The notes: a model not told the origin generated them from the sequence alone. A stretch of DNA of 64,000 nucleotides from Candidatus Mycobacterium wuenschmannii (GCF_030252325.1 NZ_CP126981.1:930001-994000), one strand, 5' to 3'. Numbered from the stretch's first letter, positions 29,708 through 40,131 are shown. Numbers and translations are program-made.

Positions 29708-31249
29708 GTGCACGCCAACCTCGCCGCCGCCACCACCTCGCGGGAAGACTTCCGCGCGCTGGCGGCCGAGCATCGCGTCGTTCCGGTGACCCGCAAGGTG
29801 CTGGCCGACGCCGAAACCCCGCTGTCCGCGTACCGCAAACTGGCCGACAACCGGCCCGGCACCTTTTTGCTGGAGTCGGCGGAGAACGGCCGGTCGTGGT
29901 CGCGGTGGTCGTTCATCGGGGCCGGTGCGCCGTCGGCACTGACCGTGCGCGACGGGCAGGCGGTGTGGCTGGGCTCCGTCCCGCAGGACGCGCCGACCGG
30001 CGGCGACCCGCTGCGGGCCCTGCACGAGACCTTGGAACTGCTGGCCACCGCAGTCCTGCCGGGCCTGCCGCCGTTGTCCGGCGGCATGGTCGGCTTCTTC
30101 GCCTACGACCTGGTGCGGCGCCTCGAACGGCTGCCCGAGATCGCGGTCGACGACCTGAAGCTGCCGGACATGCTACTGCTGCTGGCCACCGATCTGGCCG
30201 CCGTGGACCACCACGAGGGCACCATCACGCTGATCGCCAACGCGGTGAATTGGAACGGTACCGACGATCGCGTCGACGAGGCCTACGACGACGCGATCGC
30301 CCGCCTGGACGTGATGACCGCGGCGCTGGAGCAACCGCTGCCGTCGACCATCGCGACGTTCACCCGGCCCGAGCCCCAGCACCGCTCGCAGCGCACGGTG
30401 CAGGAGTACGGCGCGATCGTCGAGCGCCTGGTCGGCGAGATCGAACGGGGCGAGGCCTTCCAGGTAGTGCCGTCGCAGCGATTCGAGATGGATACCGACG
30501 TGGCGGCCATCGACGTCTACCGGATGCTGCGGGTGTCCAACCCGAGCCCCTACATGTATCTACTGCATGTCCCCAATGGCGAAGGGGGAACGGCTTTTTC
30601 GATCGCCGGGTCCAGCCCGGAGGCGTTGGTCACGGTGCAGGACGGCTGGGCGAAGACGCACCCGATCGCCGGGACCAGGTGGCGGGGTGAGACCGAGGAC
30701 GAGGACCAGCTGCTGGAGAAGGAGTTGCTGGCCGACGAGAAGGAACGCGCCGAACACCTGATGCTGGTCGACCTGGGCCGCAACGACCTGGGTCGGGTCT
30801 GCGTGCCCGGCAGCGTTCGCGTCGAGGACTACAGCCACATCGAGCGCTACAGCCACGTCATGCATCTGGTGTCAACGGTGACCGGGTCGCTCGCCGACGG
30901 CCGCACCGCGCTGGACGCCGTCACGGCGTGCTTCCCCGCCGGCACGTTGTCGGGCGCCCCCAAGGTGCGGGCGATGGAGCTCATCGAGGAGGTCGAGAAG
31001 ACCCGGCGCGGCCTCTACGGCGGTGTCATCGGCTATCTCGACTTCGCCGGCAACGCCGATTTCGCGATCGCCATCCGCACCGCGCTGCTGCGCGACGGGA
31101 CCGCCTTCGTGCAGGCCGGCGGCGGGGTGGTGGCCGACTCCAACGGACCCTACGAGTACACCGAGGCGGCGAACAAGGCGCGGGCCGTACTCAATGCGAT
31201 CGCAGCCGCGGAGACGCTGCGCGGCCCGGATGCCCTCCGGGATGGCTGA
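29708..31249 (+). CDS. trpE: anthranilate synthase component I
   Basis: A 513-residue chorismate-utilising enzyme, the first step of tryptophan synthesis. The feedback-site region [18 protein letters not shown] is near residue 55. The catalytic half has [65 protein letters not shown], and [16 protein letters not shown]. The GTG at 29708 matches the M. tuberculosis N-terminus (MHADLAATTSRE) and the -10 spacing; ATG 29699 is an alternative. The glutaminase (trpG) is not in this window. Confidence 0.96.
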   Translation: MHANLAAATTSREDFRALAAEHRVVPVTRKVLADAETPLSAYRKLADNRPGTFLLESAENGRSWSRWSFIGAGAPSALTVRDGQAVWLGSVPQDAPTGGDPLRALHETLELLATAVLPGLPPLSGGMVGFFAYDLVRRLERLPEIAVDDLKLPDMLLLLATDLAAVDHHEGTITLIANAVNWNGTDDRVDEAYDDAIARLDVMTAALEQPLPSTIATFTRPEPQHRSQRTVQEYGAIVERLVGEIERGEAFQVVPSQRFEMDTDVAAIDVYRMLRVSNPSPYMYLLHVPNGEGGTAFSIAGSSPEALVTVQDGWAKTHPIAGTRWRGETEDEDQLLEKELLADEKERAEHLMLVDLGRNDLGRVCVPGSVRVEDYSHIERYSHVMHLVSTVTGSLADGRTALDAVTACFPAGTLSGAPKVRAMELIEEVEKTRRGLYGGVIGYLDFAGNADFAIAIRTALLRDGTAFVQAGGGVVADSNGPYEYTEAANKARAVLNAIAAAETLRGPDALRDG

Positions 31250-31856
31250 CGCCCGTCCCGCCCGCCGGACGATCCGGGCGGCGCAGATTCTGCTCGTGGT
31301 CGCCGCCGCCGGGCTCTGGGCCGCGTCGCGGTTGACCTGGGTGCAGTTGCGGACGTTCGACGGCCTGGGTCCGCCGAAGGTGATCACGCTGACCGGCGCC
31401 GGCTGGTCGTCGGCCCTACTCCCGGTCGCCGTGCTGCTGTTGGCCACCGCGCTCGCCGCCCTCGCGGTGCGCAGTTGGGCGCTGCGGGCCCTGGCGGTGC
31501 TGCTGGGGCTGGCCAGCCTGGCGACGGGTTATCTGGCGATCAGCACCCTGGAGATGCGTGACGTCGCAGCCAGGGGCGCCGAACTCGCGCGCGTGCCGGT
31601 GCTGGTCCTGGTCGGCAGCGGGCGGCACTATCCGGGTCCGGTGATCACGCTGGTGGCCGCCGTCGGCACGTTGATCGCGGCGGTGCTGCTGATGCGCGCG
31701 GCGGCCTCGGCCGGCGGGACCGCGACGAAATACCTCGCGCCGGCCGCACGCCGCGAGGAGGCACGCCAGGAACATGAAGCGCCGTCGGAGCGCGCGATGT
31801 GGGATGAACTCGACGAGGGTCGCGATCCGACCGACCCGGACACCGAGGGTCGGTGA
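31242..31856 (+). CDS. Trp-operon-associated membrane protein (Rv1610-like)
   Basis: A 204-residue protein with four predicted membrane segments (about 12-28, 53-72, 75-95 and 128-148) and a charged cytoplasmic tail ([25 protein letters not shown]). It belongs to the actinobacterial trp-operon membrane protein family, of unknown function. The ATG overlaps the trpE stop by 8 bases, so it is co-translated with trpE. Confidence 0.88.
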   Translation: MADARPARRTIRAAQILLVVAAAGLWAASRLTWVQLRTFDGLGPPKVITLTGAGWSSALLPVAVLLLATALAALAVRSWALRALAVLLGLASLATGYLAISTLEMRDVAARGAELARVPVLVLVGSGRHYPGPVITLVAAVGTLIAAVLLMRAAASAGGTATKYLAPAARREEARQEHEAPSERAMWDELDEGRDPTDPDTEGR

Positions 31857-31935
31857 CGAACGCCACCGTGGCGCTCGCTACCCTCGAAGCACGCCGTCAA
31901 TACTCTGGCGGCGGCCGGGGAGAGGAACCGACAGC

Positions 31936-32754
31936 ATGAGTTCGGCAAGCGTGCTCGACTCCATTATCGAAGGAGTCCGCGCCGACGTTGCCGCTCGTGA
32001 GGCGGTCGTGAGCATGCCCGATATCAAGGCCGCGGCCGAAGCCGCCGCACCGCCGCGCGACGTCCTGGCGGCCCTGCGCGAGCCCGGTATCGGTGTCATC
32101 GCCGAAGTCAAGCGGGCCAGCCCGTCCGCGGGAGAACTCGCCTCGATCGCCGATCCCGCAGCGCTTGCCTGCGCATACGAAGACGGGGGCGCTCGGATCA
32201 TCAGCGTGTTGACCGAGGAGCGTCGCTTCCACGGCAGCCTGGCCGACCTCGACACCGTGCGTGCCGCTGTGTCAATCCCGGTGCTACGCAAGGATTTCGT
32301 CGTCGGTCCCTACCAGATCCACGAGGCACGTGCGCACGGCGCCGACATGCTCTTGCTGATCGTCGCGGCGCTGGATCAGCCCGCGCTGGAGTCGATGCTC
32401 GAGCGCACCGAATCCTTGGGCATGACAGCGCTTGTCGAGGTGCACACCGAGCAGGAGGCCGACCGCGCCCTGAAGGCCGGCGCCCGGGTCATCGGCGTGA
32501 ACGCCCGCGACCTGCGCACCCTGCGCGTCGACCGGGACTGCTTCGCGCGCATCGCGCCCGGGCTGCCGTCCGACATCATCCGGATCGCCGAGTCCGGGGT
32601 GCGCGGCCGTGCCGACTTGCTGGCCTACGCCGGTGCCGGCGCCGATGCGGTGCTCGTCGGGGAAGGATTGGTCACCAGCGGGGATCCGCGGGCCGCCGTC
32701 GCCGACCTGGTCACCGCCGGCAAGCACCCGTCGTGCCCGAAGCCGTCCCGCTAG
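31936..32754 (+). CDS. trpC: indole-3-glycerol phosphate synthase
   Basis: A 272-residue TIM-barrel enzyme closing the indole ring. Catalytic stretches are visible: [14 protein letters not shown] (Lys), [64 protein letters not shown] and [10 protein letters not shown] single TrpC domain with no TrpF fusion. The ATG at 31936 follows GGAGAGG. About 80 bases separate it from the membrane gene upstream. Confidence 0.96.
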   Translation: MSSASVLDSIIEGVRADVAAREAVVSMPDIKAAAEAAAPPRDVLAALREPGIGVIAEVKRASPSAGELASIADPAALACAYEDGGARIISVLTEERRFHGSLADLDTVRAAVSIPVLRKDFVVGPYQIHEARAHGADMLLLIVAALDQPALESMLERTESLGMTALVEVHTEQEADRALKAGARVIGVNARDLRTLRVDRDCFARIAPGLPSDIIRIAESGVRGRADLLAYAGAGADAVLVGEGLVTSGDPRAAVADLVTAGKHPSCPKPSR

Positions 32755-32805
32755 CTCGGCGCGGTGGTTGAATCCCATGCGCCGCTTACTTGTTGAGCGT
32801 TTCTG

Positions 32806-34068
32806 ATGGCAGACACTGTGCGTCCGGAGCTTCCGCGTTCCAGCGCCGCGATCGCTGAACCCACCCACCACGACCCCGACGTTCGCGGGCACTTCGGCGT
32901 CTACGGCGGTCGGTTCGTCGCCGAAGCCCTGATGGCCGTCATCGAGGACGTGACCGCGGCCTACGAGAAGGTGCGTACCGACCAGGCCTTCCTCGACGAA
33001 CTCGACCGGCTGCAGACGCATTACACCGGCCGGCCCTCGCCGCTCTACGAGGCGACCCGGCTCAGCGAACATGCCGGCGGTGCGCGCATCTTCCTCAAAC
33101 GAGAAGACCTGAATCACACCGGTTCTCACAAGATCAACAACGTGCTGGGGCAGGCGTTGCTGGCTCGTCAGATGGGCAAGACCCGGGTGATCGCCGAGAC
33201 CGGCGCCGGTCAACACGGCGTCGCCACCGCGACCGCGTGCGCGCTGCTCGGCCTGGACTGCGTGATCTACATGGGTGCCGTCGACACCGCGCGGCAGGCC
33301 CTCAACGTCGCACGGATGCGACTGCTCGGCGCCGAGGTCGTCTCGGTCGAGTCCGGATCCAAGACCCTCAAGGACGCGATCAACGACGCGTTCCGCGACT
33401 GGGTGACCAACGCCGACAACACGTACTACTGCTTCGGCACCGCAGCCGGGCCGCATCCTTTCCCGACGATGGTCCGCGACTTCCAGCGGGTGATCGGGCT
33501 CGAGACACGGGTCCAGATCCAGGACCAGGCCGGGCGACTGCCCGACGCCGTCACCGCCTGCGTCGGTGGGGGATCCAACGCGATCGGCATCTTCCACGCC
33601 TTCCTCGACGACCCCGGCGTCCGCCTGGTGGGTTACGAGGCCGCCGGTGACGGCGTCGAAACCGGTCGGCACGCCGCCACTTTCACGGGTGGTACGCCGG
33701 GCGCCTTCCAGGGTTCGTTCTCGTTCCTGCTGCAGGATGAAGACGGGCAGACCATCGAGTCTCACTCGATCTCGGCCGGGCTGGATTATCCGGGCGTCGG
33801 ACCAGAGCACGCGTTTCTGAAAGACATCGGCCGCGCCGAATATCGACCCATCACCGACACCGAGGCCATGGACGCCTTCCGCCTGCTGTGCCGGACCGAG
33901 GGCATCATTCCGGCGATCGAGTCTGCGCACGCCGTCGCCGGTGCAATCCAGCTCGGCTTCGAAATGGGTTCTGGCGCAATCATCGTGGTGAATCTGTCGG
34001 GCCGGGGCGACAAGGACGTCGAGACCGCCGCGAAGTGGTTCGGCCTGCTCGACCAAGGTAAGTCATGA
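32806..34068 (+). CDS. trpB: tryptophan synthase beta chain
   Basis: A 420-residue PLP enzyme joining indole and serine. The PLP lysine is Lys109 in [11 protein letters not shown], and the phosphate-binding loop is [25 protein letters not shown] and GRGDKDVET are also typical. The ATG shares a base with the stop of a 9-codon frame (32777-32806), a possible coupling peptide. The stop overlaps trpA (ATGA). Confidence 0.97.
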   Translation: MADTVRPELPRSSAAIAEPTHHDPDVRGHFGVYGGRFVAEALMAVIEDVTAAYEKVRTDQAFLDELDRLQTHYTGRPSPLYEATRLSEHAGGARIFLKREDLNHTGSHKINNVLGQALLARQMGKTRVIAETGAGQHGVATATACALLGLDCVIYMGAVDTARQALNVARMRLLGAEVVSVESGSKTLKDAINDAFRDWVTNADNTYYCFGTAAGPHPFPTMVRDFQRVIGLETRVQIQDQAGRLPDAVTACVGGGSNAIGIFHAFLDDPGVRLVGYEAAGDGVETGRHAATFTGGTPGAFQGSFSFLLQDEDGQTIESHSISAGLDYPGVGPEHAFLKDIGRAEYRPITDTEAMDAFRLLCRTEGIIPAIESAHAVAGAIQLGFEMGSGAIIVVNLSGRGDKDVETAAKWFGLLDQGKS

Positions 34069-34877
34069 CCGTCGAGCAGAGCGAAAAGAGCCGTCTGGAC
34101 GAGGTTTTCAGTGCCTGCCGGGCCGAGAACCGGGCCGCGCTGATCGGTTATCTACCGACCGGGTACCCCGACGTCGCCACGTCGATCGACGCCATGAAGG
34201 CGCTGACCGAATCCGGTTGCGACCTGATCGAAGTCGGCGTGCCCTACTCGGATCCTGGCATGGACGGCCCCGTCATCGCGAGCGCGGCCGAGACCGCGTT
34301 GCGCGGCGGTGTGCGGGTCCGCGACACGTTGGCGGCCGTCGAGGCGATCAGCACCGCGGGTGGTCGCGCGGTCGTCATGACCTACTGGAACCCGGTGCTG
34401 CGCTACGGAGTTGACGCCTTCGCGCGTGATCTCGCGGCGGCGGGCGGGTATGGGTTGATCACCCCGGACCTCATCCCTGACGAGGGCGACGAGTGGCTGG
34501 CAGCGTCCGAACAGCACAACCTCGACCGCATCTTCCTGGTCGCGCCGTCATCGACGCCGCAGCGCCTGGCGGACACCGTGGCGGCATCACGCGGATTCGT
34601 CTACGCCGCATCGACGATGGGCGTGACGGGCGCCCGCGACGCGGTGTCCAACGCCGCACCGGAACTGGTCGGCCGGGTCAAAGAGGTCTCCGACATCGCG
34701 GTCGGAGTCGGCCTCGGCGTGCGCTCGCGCGAGCAGGCCGCCGAAATCGCCGGCTACGCCGACGGCGTCATCGTCGGGTCGGCGCTGGTCTCGGCTCTCG
34801 GCGACGGGCTGCCCACCATGCGCTCGCTCACCGAAGAACTCGCCGCCGGTGTCCGACAAAGGACTTCGACACCATGA
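34065..34877 (+). CDS. trpA: tryptophan synthase alpha chain
   Basis: A 270-residue TIM barrel releasing indole from indole-3-glycerol phosphate for TrpB. Motifs: [30 protein letters not shown] with catalytic Glu and Asp, [21 protein letters not shown] and [11 protein letters not shown]. It overlaps trpB at the start and lgt at the end by 4 bases each, making trpB-trpA-lgt one translational unit. Confidence 0.97.
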   Translation: MTVEQSEKSRLDEVFSACRAENRAALIGYLPTGYPDVATSIDAMKALTESGCDLIEVGVPYSDPGMDGPVIASAAETALRGGVRVRDTLAAVEAISTAGGRAVVMTYWNPVLRYGVDAFARDLAAAGGYGLITPDLIPDEGDEWLAASEQHNLDRIFLVAPSSTPQRLADTVAASRGFVYAASTMGVTGARDAVSNAAPELVGRVKEVSDIAVGVGLGVRSREQAAEIAGYADGVIVGSALVSALGDGLPTMRSLTEELAAGVRQRTSTP

Positions 34878-36112
34878 CGACGACTGTGCTCGCGTACATC
34901 CCCAGCCCGCCGCAGGGTGTGTGGTATCTGGGGCCGATCCCGTTGCGCGCGTACGCGTTGTTCATCATCCTCGGGATCATCGCCGCGCTGATGATCGGCG
35001 ACCGGCGCTGGGAGGCCCGCGGCGGCGAACGTGGCGTCATCTACGACATTGCCTTGTGGGCGGTGCCGTTCGGACTCGTCGGTGGCCGGCTGTACCACCT
35101 GGCCACCGACTGGCGAACGTACTTCGGTGAGGGCGGCGCCGGACCCATTGCGGCGCTGCGTATCTGGGACGGTGGACTGGGCATCTGGGGCGCGGTTGCC
35201 CTGGGTGGTGTCGGCGCGTGGATCGCCTGCCGGCGACGCGGCATCCCGCTGCCGGCGTTCGGCGATGCGATCGCGCCGGGAATCGTTCTTGCGCAAGCGA
35301 TCGGCCGCATCGGCAACTACTTCAACCAGGAACTCTACGGCCGCGAGACCACGATGCCCTGGGGCCTGGAGATCTTCTACCGCCGCGACCCGGCCGGATT
35401 CGTCGACGTGCATTCACTCGACGGGGTGTCGACCGGCCAGTTGGCGATGGTCGTGCAGCCGACGTTCTTGTACGAATTGCTCTGGAACCTACTGATTTTC
35501 GTCGTGCTGATCATCCTGGACCGTCGCTTCACCCTTGGCCACGGACGGCTGTTCGCCGCCTACGTCGCGGGCTACTGCGTCGGCCGCTTCTGGGTCGAAC
35601 TACTGCGCGACGACACCGCCACCCACATCGCCGGTATCCGGATCAACTCCTTCACGTCGACGTTCGTCCTCATCGGTGCGGTCGTGTACCTGATCCTGGC
35701 GCGCAAGGGCCGCGAAGATCCGGCAACGCTGAGCGGGTCGGCGGCCGAGCTGCTGGAGCCGGACTCCGTCGACGAGGGCGACGCGCCGGCGGTGACCCCC
35801 GACGCCGCGCCGGCCGAGGACGGCGGCGGCGAGACGCCCGCAGCCGACTACGACGCGGAGGCCGTCGCGGCAGAGGCCGACGCGGCCGAGGTCGATCCCG
35901 CCGAGGTCGAAGTTGAGCCGTCGGAGGAGGCAGCACCCTCCACCGAGGCCGCTGAGGACACCGCGGACACCGAGGACACCGGAGCCGACGCAAACGACGA
36001 GCCCGAGGCGGACGCCGAGCCCGAGCCCGAAGCAGACGCCGAAGCCGAGGCGGACGCCGAAGCCGACGAAGAGCAACCCGAGCCGAGCGAGAAGAAGCCG
36101 GACGAGGACTGA
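34874..36112 (+). CDS. lgt: prolipoprotein diacylglyceryl transferase
   Basis: A 412-residue integral membrane enzyme that adds diacylglycerol to the lipobox cysteine of prolipoproteins. The signature GRIGNYFNQELYGRE lies near residues 142-156, and IPLRAYALFIILGI and GRFWVELLRDD are in place across seven membrane segments. After about residue 280 comes a strongly acidic tail of some 130 residues made of Ala, Glu, Asp and Pro, ending SEKKPDED. Mycobacterial Lgt proteins are known to carry long C-terminal extensions. It is coupled to trpA. Confidence 0.95.
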   Translation: MTTTVLAYIPSPPQGVWYLGPIPLRAYALFIILGIIAALMIGDRRWEARGGERGVIYDIALWAVPFGLVGGRLYHLATDWRTYFGEGGAGPIAALRIWDGGLGIWGAVALGGVGAWIACRRRGIPLPAFGDAIAPGIVLAQAIGRIGNYFNQELYGRETTMPWGLEIFYRRDPAGFVDVHSLDGVSTGQLAMVVQPTFLYELLWNLLIFVVLIILDRRFTLGHGRLFAAYVAGYCVGRFWVELLRDDTATHIAGIRINSFTSTFVLIGAVVYLILARKGREDPATLSGSAAELLEPDSVDEGDAPAVTPDAAPAEDGGGETPAADYDAEAVAAEADAAEVDPAEVEVEPSEEAAPSTEAAEDTADTEDTGADANDEPEADAEPEPEADAEAEADAEADEEQPEPSEKKPDED

Positions 36113-36531
36113 TGTCCGGTCCGGCCACGCATGGCTCCCACCACCCCACCGCGCGCTGGGTGTGGGGCCTGGGCGCGGTGGCGGTCGTCGGGGCGCTTGC
36201 TTACGTCGGCCTGGTCGACCCGCACAACCCGGGCGCGATCTTCCCGATCTGCCCGTTCCGGTTGCTCACCGGCTTGAACTGCCCCGGCTGCGGCACGCTG
36301 CGGATGGTCCACGACGTCCTGCACGGGGATGTGGCGGCCGCCGTCAACGACAACGTCGTGTTGCTCGTCGGCCTGCCGCTGCTGGCCGGCTGGATTGTGC
36401 TGCGACGTCGCCGCGGTCAGTGGCCGTTGACACTCCCGGCCGCCGTGACCGTCCTGGTCACATTGGCGACCTGGACGGTGGTGCGCAACCTGCCCGGATT
36501 CCCGTTGGTTCCGACGCTGCTCACCCACTAG
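36112..36531 (+). CDS. DUF2752 membrane protein
   Basis: A 139-residue protein with three predicted membrane segments (about 17-38, 80-98 and 105-125). The DUF2752 hallmark FPICPFRLLTGLNCPGCGTLRMVHDVLHGD is at about residues 43-72, with three cysteines. Its function is unknown. The ATG shares one base with the lgt stop (TGATG). It is similar to the small membrane proteins found after lgt in M. tuberculosis. Confidence 0.88.
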   Translation: MSGPATHGSHHPTARWVWGLGAVAVVGALAYVGLVDPHNPGAIFPICPFRLLTGLNCPGCGTLRMVHDVLHGDVAAAVNDNVVLLVGLPLLAGWIVLRRRRGQWPLTLPAAVTVLVTLATWTVVRNLPGFPLVPTLLTH

Positions 36532-36578
36532 CCCGCTGCCCGAAGCGGAACTGACGCGAGATGATCAGGTCACGCGAC

Positions 36579-36584
36579 TATGCT
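36579..36584 (+). promoter_or_regulatory. pykA -10 element, leaderless
   Basis: TATGCT ends 7 bases before the GTG at 36592. The ATG inside this hexamer would add four residues (MLFV) not seen in the family, so it is not the start. Confidence 0.55.
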
Positions 36585-36591
36585 TTTCGTC

Positions 36592-38010
36592 GTGGCAAGA
36601 CGCGGAAAGATCGTCTGTACTCTCGGTCCGGCCACCAGCTCCGACGAGTCGGTCCGGGCTCTGGTCGAAGCCGGCATGGATGTCGCGCGACTCAACTTCA
36701 GCCACGGCGACTACAGCGACCACAAGGCCTCCTACGATCGCGTGCGCGCAGCCTCGGACGCGACCGGTCGCGCGGTCGGTGTGCTCGCGGATTTGCAGGG
36801 CCCCAAGATCAGGCTCGGCCGCTTCGCTGACGGACCGACGTACTGGGCCGATGGCGAGAGCGTGCGGATCACTGTCGCGGACTGCGCGGGCAACCACGAT
36901 CGCGTCTCCACCACCTACAAGCAACTCGCGCAAGACGCGGTGCCCGGCGACCGGGTGCTGGTCGACGACGGCAACGTCGGTCTGGTGGTCGAGCACATCG
37001 ACGGCGACGACGTGGTCTGCCGTGTCACCGAGGGCGGCCCGGTCAGCAACAACAAGGGCATGTCGCTTCCGGGCATGAGTGTCTCCGCGCCGGCGCTGTC
37101 GGAGAAGGACATCGACGACCTCGAGTTCGCGATGCATCTGGGTGTCGACATGGTGGCGCTGTCTTTCGTGCGTTCGCCGTCGGACGTCGAGCTGGTCCAC
37201 GAGGTGATGGACCGGGTAGGCCGGCGGGTGCCGGTGATCGCCAAGCTCGAAAAGCCGGAAGCGATCGACAACCTCGAAGCCGTGGTCTTGGCGTTCGACG
37301 CGGTGATGGTCGCGCGCGGTGACCTCGGAGTCGAACTGCCGCTGGAAGAAGTTCCGCTGGTGCAGAAGCGGGCTATCCAAATGGCAAGGGAGAACGCCAA
37401 ACCCGTGATCGTGGCGACGCAGATGCTCGAGTCCATGATCGAGCACTCGCGCCCGACCCGCGCCGAGGCATCCGATGTTGCGAACGCCGTCCTCGACGGC
37501 GCGGACGCGGTGATGCTGTCCGGCGAGACATCGGTCGGCAAATATCCGCTTGCGGCCGTCCAGACGATGTCTCGAATCATCTGTGCGGTGGAAGAGAATT
37601 CGACGGCGGCGCCGCCACTGACCCACGTCCCGCGTACCAAGCGCGGCGTGATCAGCTACGCCGCCCGCGACATCGGCGAGCGGCTCGACGCCAAGGCTCT
37701 GGTGGCCTTCACCCAGTCCGGCGACACTGTCCGACGGCTGGCCCGCCTGCACACGCCGCTGCCGCTGCTGGCGTTCACCCCACTGCCGGAAGTGCGCAGC
37801 CAGCTCGCGATGACCTGGGGGACCGAGACGTTCATCGTCGGGATCATGCAGACCACCGACGGGATGATCCGCCAGGTGGACAAGTCGCTGCTGACGCTCG
37901 GCCGCTACAAGCGCGGCGACTTGGTGGTGATCGTCGCGGGCGCGCCGCCCGGCACGGTCGGCTCGACGAACCTGATTCACGTGCACCGCATCGGCGAAGA
38001 GGACGTCTGA
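36592..38010 (+). CDS. pykA: pyruvate kinase
   Basis: A 472-residue glycolytic enzyme making pyruvate and ATP from phosphoenolpyruvate. The N-terminus ARRGKIVCTLGPATSS, the motif MDVARLNFSHGDY, the catalytic region VIAKLEKPEAIDNL, MVARGDLGVELP, the substrate loop ATQMLESMIEHSRPTRAEASDVANAVLDGADAVMLSGETSVGKYP and the C-terminal allosteric domain are complete. The GTG start is set by the -10 spacing and by the family N-terminus. Confidence 0.97.
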   Translation: MARRGKIVCTLGPATSSDESVRALVEAGMDVARLNFSHGDYSDHKASYDRVRAASDATGRAVGVLADLQGPKIRLGRFADGPTYWADGESVRITVADCAGNHDRVSTTYKQLAQDAVPGDRVLVDDGNVGLVVEHIDGDDVVCRVTEGGPVSNNKGMSLPGMSVSAPALSEKDIDDLEFAMHLGVDMVALSFVRSPSDVELVHEVMDRVGRRVPVIAKLEKPEAIDNLEAVVLAFDAVMVARGDLGVELPLEEVPLVQKRAIQMARENAKPVIVATQMLESMIEHSRPTRAEASDVANAVLDGADAVMLSGETSVGKYPLAAVQTMSRIICAVEENSTAAPPLTHVPRTKRGVISYAARDIGERLDAKALVAFTQSGDTVRRLARLHTPLPLLAFTPLPEVRSQLAMTWGTETFIVGIMQTTDGMIRQVDKSLLTLGRYKRGDLVVIVAGAPPGTVGSTNLIHVHRIGEEDV

Positions 38011-38020
38011 GCCCGCTGAC

Positions 38021-38026
38021 TAGGCT
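38021..38026 (+). promoter_or_regulatory. tesB -10 element, leaderless
   Basis: TAGGCT, 6 bases before the GTG at 38033. The same hexamer and spacing precede fdhD and the DUF35 gene. Confidence 0.5.
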
Positions 38027-38032
38027 GTCCCG

Positions 38033-38893
38033 GTGTCTGACTTCGACGAGCTGATGGCGGTGCTGGACCTGCAGGGCACGGGCGACGACGTGTTCGCCGG
38101 AGTCCAACCCAGCAAGAACCCACCTCGGACGTTCGGCGGGCTGATGATGGCGCAGTCCTTTGTGGCCGCCAGCCGCACGCGGACCCGCGACCTCCCGCCC
38201 AACGCATTGTCGGCGCATTTCATCAACGGCGGCGACATCGACAAACCTTTGGAGTTTCGGGTCGTCCGGCTGCGCGACGAGCGCCGCTTCGCCAACCGCC
38301 GGGTCGATGTGTGGCAGGCCGGAATCCTGCTGACGACGGTGTTCGTCTCGTATCTGGCCGGCGGCCGCGGCTTGGAGCACAGCGTCGAGCCGCCCGACGT
38401 GGCGGACCCGGACGACGTGCCCCCGCTCAAGGAGCGGCTGCAGGGCTACGAAGACCGGGTGCCGCTATTCGTCAACGCGTTGCAGCCCATCGAGTGGCGT
38501 TACACCAACGACCCGTCCTGGGTGATGCGCGACAAAGGCAATCAGCTTGATTACAACCGGGTTTGGGTCAAGGCCGACGGCATGCTGCCCGACGATCCGG
38601 TGCTCCACACCGCGACGTTGCTGTATTCGTCGGACACCACCGTGCTGGACTCGATCATCACCCGCCACGGACTGTCGTGGGGATATGACCGCATTTTCGC
38701 CGCGACGGTCAATCACTCGGTCTGGTTCCACCGGCAGGTGGATTTCAACGACTGGGTGTTGTATTCCACGTCCTCGCCGGTGGCGGCGGACTCCCGGGGG
38801 CTCGGGTCGGGACACTTCTTCGATCGCACTCGGCGGCCGGTGGCCACCGTGGTGCAGGAGGGCCTGGTGAAGTATTTCCCCGACAAGCGTTAA
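38033..38893 (+). CDS. tesB: acyl-CoA thioesterase II
   Basis: A 286-residue double-hotdog thioesterase that hydrolyses acyl-CoA to fatty acid and CoA. Two hotdog halves are visible: an N-terminal one with RTFGGLMMAQSFVAASRT and SAHFINGGDIDKPLEFRV, and a C-terminal one with HTATLLYSSDTTVLDSI, NHSVWFHRQVDFNDWVLYSTSSP and GLGSGHFFDR. It matches Rv1618 (tesB1). The GTG start follows a leaderless-type promoter only 22 bases after pykA. Confidence 0.93.
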   Translation: MSDFDELMAVLDLQGTGDDVFAGVQPSKNPPRTFGGLMMAQSFVAASRTRTRDLPPNALSAHFINGGDIDKPLEFRVVRLRDERRFANRRVDVWQAGILLTTVFVSYLAGGRGLEHSVEPPDVADPDDVPPLKERLQGYEDRVPLFVNALQPIEWRYTNDPSWVMRDKGNQLDYNRVWVKADGMLPDDPVLHTATLLYSSDTTVLDSIITRHGLSWGYDRIFAATVNHSVWFHRQVDFNDWVLYSTSSPVAADSRGLGSGHFFDRTRRPVATVVQEGLVKYFPDKR

Positions 38894-38913
38894 GGCCGTG
38901 TGACAGAGCGGCT

Positions 38914-39408
38914 TCAGGAACCTGACGGGGGCGTCAGGGTGACGCTCAACCGGTCTTGGACGGTGCGCCGGAACTGATCTGCGCAGTGCTGTTCGGCGAC
39001 CTGGTTTTCTCCGGCCTTCTGCACGCAGTCGATGTAATCGTCGCCGCGGACGTCGTTCCAGACCGTCGTCCAGATCGCAATGAACGCGAGGCCGACGACA
39101 ATGGCCAAGCCGCCCAACACGATCCCGGCAATCGCGACTCCACCATTGTCGGCGACACCGCGCTTGACCCGACCGCGCGCCATCACGCCCAGGACCACCG
39201 CAACCGCGCCCAGGGCGATCGGGGCGAAGACGGTTGCGACGCTCAGCAACCCGACGACCGCAAGCACCAGCGCGGCGATTCCGAGACCGTTCTTCGCCGC
39301 TGACGGCTGGGGCGCGGCGTACTGGGGCGGGTACGGATACAGCGGCCCGGTGTGCGGCGCTCCTGCGGCGCTGTCCCGTCTAACCGGCTGGTCCGGCGAT
39401 CCGGTCAT
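38914..39408 (-). CDS. DUF4190-type small membrane protein
   Basis: A 164-residue protein with a proline/tyrosine-rich cytoplasmic start (YPYPPQYAAPQPSAAKNG), two membrane hairpin segments (GIAALVLAVVGLLSVATVFAPIALGAVAVVLG and VAIAGIVLGGLAIVVGLAFIAIW) and a short extracytoplasmic tail with two cysteines (DYIDCVQKAGENQVAEQHC). This is the DUF4190 layout; the function is unknown. It stands alone where M. tuberculosis has the cydABDC cluster. The ATG at 39408 is preferred over 39432 by residue content. Confidence 0.75.
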   Translation of the reverse strand: MTGSPDQPVRRDSAAGAPHTGPLYPYPPQYAAPQPSAAKNGLGIAALVLAVVGLLSVATVFAPIALGAVAVVLGVMARGRVKRGVADNGGVAIAGIVLGGLAIVVGLAFIAIWTTVWNDVRGDDYIDCVQKAGENQVAEQHCADQFRRTVQDRLSVTLTPPSGS

Positions 39409-39534
39409 GGCTCGCTCTCTGATCGGAGACATGGACGACTCTCAGTCAGAATACGCGGTGGCACGGACCTCCAAGACGCATTTCGGGCTTACCGCACAAC
39501 CCAATTCACCGTTTTGACGGCCACGCGCAGTCGG

Positions 39535-40131
39535 TCACTCGGCGTGTGGCTGCCCTGCGGTCAGAATCTTCTCCGCCCGCCGCGACGCGTTGCGAATACC
39601 GATTGACGACACGACCTCGAAGATCCCGATGACGATCAACCAGATGGCCACGATCAACGTCAAGATCTCGATGGTCTCCAGGGGTGACCCCAACATCACG
39701 ACGCCGGCCAGCAGGCTGACCAGTCCGAGGAAGATCTGCCACCCGCGACCGGGCAGATTCGGATCACTGATGGCCGATATCGACGTCGCGACTCCGCGGA
39801 AGATGAACCCGACACCGATCCAGATGGCAAGCAGCAGAATCGCATAGCCCTGACCGAAGTGGCGGAAACACAGCACCGCCAGCACCAACGAGGCGGCGCC
39901 GCTGATGAAGGACAGCACACGTCCGCCTGCCGAGACGTGCAGTGCGAAGGCGAAGAAAACTTGCGCGGCGCCGGTGACCAGCAGGTAGATGCCGAACAAC
40001 GCGGCCGCGATGATGATGGAGTGCTCGGGCAGAACGTAGACCAGGACGCCCAGAGTCAGTGTGAGAATGCCGGAGAGCAGGGTCGACTTCCACAGGTGCG
40101 GCAACAACTTTGGAGCAGCAGTGGTTTCCAT
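39535..40131 (-). CDS. HdeD-like DUF308 membrane protein (Rv1624c-like)
   Basis: A 198-residue membrane protein with six predicted membrane segments. The pattern LTLGVLVYVLPEHSIIIAAALFGIYLLVTGAAQVFFAF and its repeat in the second half is typical of HdeD/DUF308 proteins, linked to acid or stress tolerance in other bacteria. It corresponds to Rv1624c, which in M. tuberculosis follows cydA. The ATG at 40131 gives a normal N-terminus (METTAAPK). Confidence 0.82.
   Translation of the reverse strand: METTAAPKLLPHLWKSTLLSGILTLTLGVLVYVLPEHSIIIAAALFGIYLLVTGAAQVFFAFALHVSAGGRVLSFISGAASLVLAVLCFRHFGQGYAILLLAIWIGVGFIFRGVATSISAISDPNLPGRGWQIFLGLVSLLAGVVMLGSPLETIEILTLIVAIWLIVIGIFEVVSSIGIRNASRRAEKILTAGQPHAE

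Noticed and set aside
35716..36109. Repetitive DNA in the lgt 3' part as a tandem repeat array
   Set aside because: It is codon-level low complexity of an acidic tail, with no regular repeat unit.
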